Assembly (NCBI GenBank): GCA_002070455.1
Contig: MWDG01000023.1
Span: 1-36,090 of the forward strand
Source of the DNA: Deltaproteobacteria bacterium ADurb.Bin151
GTDB taxonomy: Bacteria; Desulfobacterota; Syntrophia; Syntrophales; Smithellaceae
Direction of reading: 5' to 3'
Length of the DNA: 36,090 nucleotides
Positions 33,250 through 36,090 of this stretch are shown here, in pieces. The notes beneath the pieces are model-generated. The model was not told where the DNA came from, did no database searches, and saw nothing but the letters and a program-made list of their open reading frames with translations. Made by a program: the position numbers and the translations under genes. Positions within the stretch are counted from its first letter, which is position 1. Each line of letters opens with the position of its first letter.

Positions 33250-33696
33250 TTATTTACAGACTTCCTGCCGCAGGCGATTGCCGGGTGAATCCGGTTGAAT
33301 ATCGTACCAGTTTCTCTCACCCGTTCCTCCGGAATACAGCTCCTTATCATCCGTGTCAAAGTGTTTTATGGATAACGTACTGATTTTCAGTCGGCTGCAG
33401 TCTATCTCATACAAACATTTTTTGTAGGAAAGCTTCCTGTATCCCTTGCTGGTCAATCCATCCTTCGTTCTGGATTCGATTTCAGCGTCCCGGCCCCTTT
33501 GTGAATAAACTTCTTTGCTCCAGGCCTGAACAATATGCTTGTAACCGTCTTTATCAACTTTTCCCTTTTTATAAAAATAGGCATTGCCGTCATTGTCGTC
33601 ATGATATTTTACCCACTTGTAGGAAATGCTGTCACAATTCACGAGCAGCAGGGATACCATCATTGCCAAAATCAGAACAGAACTGATTTTTTTCAT
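33250..33696 (-). CDS. Small lipoprotein, possible surface-adhesin-E-like domain
   Basis: 148 aa from ATG 33696, which has GGAAGGGAT just upstream; a longer in-frame opening at 33723 lacks this. The N-terminus MKKISSVLILAMMVSLLLVN leads to Cys21, a lipobox with an unusual Asn at -1. The mature part (W..V..hddndGNAYFYKKGKV, then VQAWSKEVYS, LYEIDCSRLKISTLS, and a Tyr/Asp end) resembles the Adhesin_E-type fold found in many uncharacterised proteobacterial lipoproteins, where tyrosine/tryptophan strands and one disulfide cysteine recur. Function is unknown and family membership is tentative. Confidence 0.72.
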   Translation of the reverse strand: MKKISSVLILAMMVSLLLVNCDSISYKWVKYHDDNDGNAYFYKKGKVDKDGYKHIVQAWSKEVYSQRGRDAEIESRTKDGLTSKGYRKLSYKKCLYEIDCSRLKISTLSIKHFDTDDKELYSGGTGERNWYDIQPDSPGNRLRQEVCK

Positions 33697-33789
33697 ATCC
33701 CTTCCTTTCGTCCTGCGGACCATGTCGCGGATCAGGGAAAATTGTCTGGAACAAATACTTCTTCCTGTATTTTGTGTTCAACTGCTGAC

Positions 33790-33812
33790 GCCGGCGGCAG
33801 TCAGCCGCCGGC
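33790..33812. terminator. GC-rich hairpin downstream of the long-chain acyl-CoA synthetase
   Basis: gccggcgg (33790-33797) pairs with ccgccggc (33805-33812), 7-base loop. A T-run follows at a few bases' distance on the plus strand only (acagttttt). For the minus-strand acyl-CoA synthetase (stop at 33864) it would be a U-poor terminator. Confidence 0.45.
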
Positions 33813-33863
33813 ACAGTTTTTCGAATCACATTTTAAACAGAATGATTATTTGCTGTTTCCTCA

Positions 33864-35690
33864 TTACTCATAGAGTGCTTTGAGCTGATCGCCGTATTTT
33901 TTCATGACATTTCGTCGGATAAGTTTCATCGTCTGGGTCAGCATGCCGTTATCCACGGTAAAATCCTCCGTGATATAAAGGAACTTTTGGGGAATTTCAT
34001 AGCCACCGAAAGTTTTACGCAGATGTTCGGTTATCTGCTGAGCAATAAAATCGGTGCACTCCTTGTTGGCAATAGTTTCCTCGTGCGTCCCCTGTACCCA
34101 GGCAGCGGTTTTGGGATCGCCCTTCATCGCCTCAAAATCCGGCACAACCAGGGCTACGTTATACAGGCGGCCTTCGCCGTAAACAATGGCATTGGCCACA
34201 TAACGGAGAATTTTCATTTCGTTCTCGATGGATTCGGGATGCACATATTTTCCGTTTTCCAGTTTATATTCATCCTTGAACCGGCCGGTGATATGCAGAT
34301 AACCTTCTTCATCAAGCCAACCGCGGTCGCCTGTTCTGATTCCGGGGAAGCCGTTCCAGGTATCCGGCATCATCGCTTCAGCGGTGATTTTTGGTTTTTT
34401 ATGATAGCCCTGCATGACCTGGGCGCCGTACACCACGATCTCGCCGTCCGGGCTGTCTTCACCGACGCGGGATTTATCAATTATAATCCTGGTATCCTTG
34501 AAAGCCTTGCCGACTGTGCCGTATTTATTGCCACGCAAGGGCGAATTGTTTGAAATAACAGGTGATGTTTCCGACAAACCATAGCCGTCGTATGTAGGCA
34601 CTCCAACATCGGCGAAAAACAGTGCGATTTCCGGTTTCATCAATGCGCCGCCGGTGACTACATGTTTCAGCCGCCCGCCGAAAATATTCCGGACAACGGA
34701 AAAGGCCACAGCATCATAGAACTTGAACTCTTCAGTTTTTTCTTTCAGATCCCGATTCTTTACGGCCTCGGCTAACGCCGCGTCAAAGACTTTCTTTTTT
34801 TCCGGATCGGCCGACACACCTTGCTGGATTTTATCGTAGATAATGTTGAAAACACGAGGCACAGCGGACATACCGGTGGGCTTGACCTCGCTGAAATTGA
34901 TAGTGAGTTTTTCAGCGGATTCGGCAAATCCAAGGCTCCCGCCACCCAGGAGATAACAATGCAGATCAGCGGTCAGGCCGAAGCTGTGCGCCCAGGGAAG
35001 AATACTCAAGCCTATATCTTTTTCTGTTACATCGAAAGTATCCCGGCTCTCCTGGGCGTTGTGCGTCATGTTGCCATGATGGAGAAGCACGCCTTTTGGA
35101 TCTCCTGTAGTACCCGACGTGTAGATGATAAAGGCCGTCTCGGACCAGTGCGGTTTGTAGGAGGGAACTGGATTGGCCTTGCCCGTTTTTTCCAGTTGGG
35201 CCAGGGATTTTTCTCCTTCTCCGAACAGAATGAAAATATCCTTCAAGGTTGGAATGTCTTTTTGAAAACTCTTTACGACATCATAAATTTTCTGATCACG
35301 GACAAAAACATACTTAATGTCCGCATCCTGAAGAATGTATTGCCAGACTTTCTGCAGCTCCTTTTCATACATGGGCACAAACACTCCGCCCAGACCATGT
35401 GTCGCCTGGCAGCAAACAAACCACTCCACCGAATTGCTGACAATGACGCCGACCTTCTCTCCTTTGCTCAATCCCAGTTTATTCAAAGCGCCCCGGAGAT
35501 TATTTACCCTCTCGGCTACGGCTCCATAAGTGACCCATTCATATTGGTCGGTCGTTTTATTCTTGGTACCGAACAGGTTGCTGGATCCAAATTTGGCTAC
35601 GGAATTTTCAAACAAATCGACCAGATTGTTGGGTTTGGTGTAAACAGCATCAAGGTTTGTTGACTGGACAACGGTTTCTTTATTCGACAT
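33864..35690 (-). CDS. Long-chain acyl-CoA synthetase (AMP-forming, FAA1-type)
   Basis: 608 aa adenylate-forming enzyme. P-loop YTSGTTGDPKG (190-200), YDGYGLSETSP (367-377), TGDRGWLDEEGYLHITGRFK (453-472), KLENGKYVHPESIE (476-489) with the C-domain lysine and LENGKYV typical of eukaryote-like long-chain synthetases (FAA1/ACSL group) rather than FadD of E. coli. No signal peptide or transmembrane segment. It would activate medium- or long-chain fatty acids to acyl-CoA for beta-oxidation, feeding the Etf system at 8.4-12.4 kb. TAAGGAGGTCGTAT precedes ATG 35690, a very strong ribosome site, suggesting high expression. Chain-length preference is not predictable by eye. Confidence 0.92.
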   Translation of the reverse strand: MSNKETVVQSTNLDAVYTKPNNLVDLFENSVAKFGSSNLFGTKNKTTDQYEWVTYGAVAERVNNLRGALNKLGLSKGEKVGVIVSNSVEWFVCCQATHGLGGVFVPMYEKELQKVWQYILQDADIKYVFVRDQKIYDVVKSFQKDIPTLKDIFILFGEGEKSLAQLEKTGKANPVPSYKPHWSETAFIIYTSGTTGDPKGVLLHHGNMTHNAQESRDTFDVTEKDIGLSILPWAHSFGLTADLHCYLLGGGSLGFAESAEKLTINFSEVKPTGMSAVPRVFNIIYDKIQQGVSADPEKKKVFDAALAEAVKNRDLKEKTEEFKFYDAVAFSVVRNIFGGRLKHVVTGGALMKPEIALFFADVGVPTYDGYGLSETSPVISNNSPLRGNKYGTVGKAFKDTRIIIDKSRVGEDSPDGEIVVYGAQVMQGYHKKPKITAEAMMPDTWNGFPGIRTGDRGWLDEEGYLHITGRFKDEYKLENGKYVHPESIENEMKILRYVANAIVYGEGRLYNVALVVPDFEAMKGDPKTAAWVQGTHEETIANKECTDFIAQQITEHLRKTFGGYEIPQKFLYITEDFTVDNGMLTQTMKLIRRNVMKKYGDQLKALYE

Positions 35691-35870
35691 ATACGACCTC
35701 CTTAATTAGAAATTAACCATTGATAGAAATTCTGCTGACATGAATTTGAAGTAACTGACAAATCATTTTTCCGGAAGGGCATCTGCTGACTCGAACTTAC
35801 CTGGATCATATCCTTTGATTCTGACTTTCATCAAGAAGTTCTATTGAGAGCTTTGCATAATTCTTTTTTT

Positions 35871-35928
35871 CGTCATTCCGGTGAAAACCGGAATCCAGGC
35901 GTCGTCCCGGCGAAAGCCGGGAACCAGG
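35871..35928. repeat. Two tandem 29-bp palindromic units
   Basis: cgtcattccggtgaaaaccg... (35871-35899) and cgtcgtcccggcgaaagccg... (35900-35928) are adjacent 29-base units with the same plan: cgtc, a stem such as ttccggt-gaaa-accggaa or tcccggc-gaaa-gccggga, and a ccagg tail. The stems carry compensatory changes (A-T in one, G-C in the other), so each conserves the hairpin rather than the sequence. They resemble REP-like intergenic elements. Confidence 0.75.
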
Positions 35929-35957
35929 AATTAAATAATAACTGGATACCGGCCTAC

Positions 35958-36090
35958 GAGACTGTGTCACAATGCAGAATGGTCATTGCGAGACGCCTCT
36001 CAGGCGTCGCGGCAATCTCGTGTATTCGGCTACTTAGGAGATTGCTTCAGTCGCTGTTGCTCCTTCGCAATGACATTACGACACAGTCTC
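35958..36090. mobile_element. MITE-like 133-bp palindromic element
   Basis: Near-perfect 17-base terminal inverted repeats: gagactgtgtcacaatg (35958-35974) and cattacgacacagtctc (36074-36090), two mismatches. Inside them is a second nested pair, gtcattgcga (35982-35991) and tcgcaatgac, and a hairpin gacgcc-tctca-ggcgtc plus gcaatctc/gagattgc. No coding capacity. The right terminal repeat ends exactly at the window edge, so any target-site duplication cannot be checked. It is the type of non-autonomous element mobilised by a transposase elsewhere. Confidence 0.65.

Noticed and set aside
34821..35663. Plus-strand frame of 280 codons
   Set aside because: Antisense to the acyl-CoA synthetase with all its adenylation motifs; no domain recognised.
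35871..35928. CRISPR-like array from two 29-base repeats
   Set aside because: Only two units, directly adjacent with no spacer, each a self-contained palindrome that differs in sequence; no cas genes nearby.

Overview
The window looks like chromosome from a strictly anaerobic deltaproteobacterium (Desulfobacterota), most plausibly a syntrophic fatty-acid degrader of the Syntrophus/Smithella type. The main reason is a minus-strand cluster of etfB, etfA and a NarI-like/HdrD-like membrane Fe-S oxidoreductase. That set is known to connect acyl-CoA dehydrogenase electrons to the menaquinone pool in syntrophs. It sits beside a short-chain enoyl-CoA hydratase and an AMP-forming acetyl-CoA synthetase, with a long-chain acyl-CoA synthetase further on. 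Taxonomy is inferred from gene content only; there is no rRNA or marker alignment behind it.

Layout. 1-72 is a tRNA-Gly(CCC) on the minus strand, followed by yhbY on the plus strand. 606-5506 (minus) holds ettA, an MBL-fold hydrolase, an alpha/beta hydrolase, a PspC-domain peptide, and a ccdA plus TlpA-like pair for extracytoplasmic thiol reduction. 5679-8289 (minus) has gpmI and enoyl-CoA hydratase, separated by an inverted-repeat element. 8377-12399 (minus) is the etfBA-oxidoreductase cluster and 12523-14493 is acs. About 950 bases without a clear gene follow (14.5-15.45 kb); they contain an orphan plus-strand terminator and a structured leader in front of a glycine-rich RRM protein. Then come an aminotransferase (minus) and, on the plus strand, a four-S1-domain protein, a site-2-protease-type M50 peptidase and a nitroreductase. 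20049-25981 (minus) has terC, a SpoU methyltransferase, cutA, tkt and pgi. 26095-29248 (minus) has trxB, lgt and a CoA-disulfide-reductase-like flavoprotein. From 29.4 kb on are more accessory genes: a secreted His/Arg/Trp/Pro repeat protein, a lipoprotein with a CX5R tyrosine-phosphatase loop, hemolysin III with a coupled esterase, a small lipoprotein and a long-chain acyl-CoA synthetase. The right edge is filled with palindromic repeats, including a 133-bp MITE-like unit.

Taken together: acyl-CoA synthetases activate acids, crotonase serves beta-oxidation, Etf plus the membrane oxidoreductase move electrons to quinone, and gpmI, pgi and tkt serve gluconeogenesis and pentose interconversion. 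trxB, ccdA, TlpA and the CoADR-like protein form a thiol-redox set. I did not find a clearly new multi-gene system. The least-explained items are the lipoprotein phosphatase, the repeat protein, the RRM leader with the orphan terminator upstream of it, and the intergenic palindromic elements.
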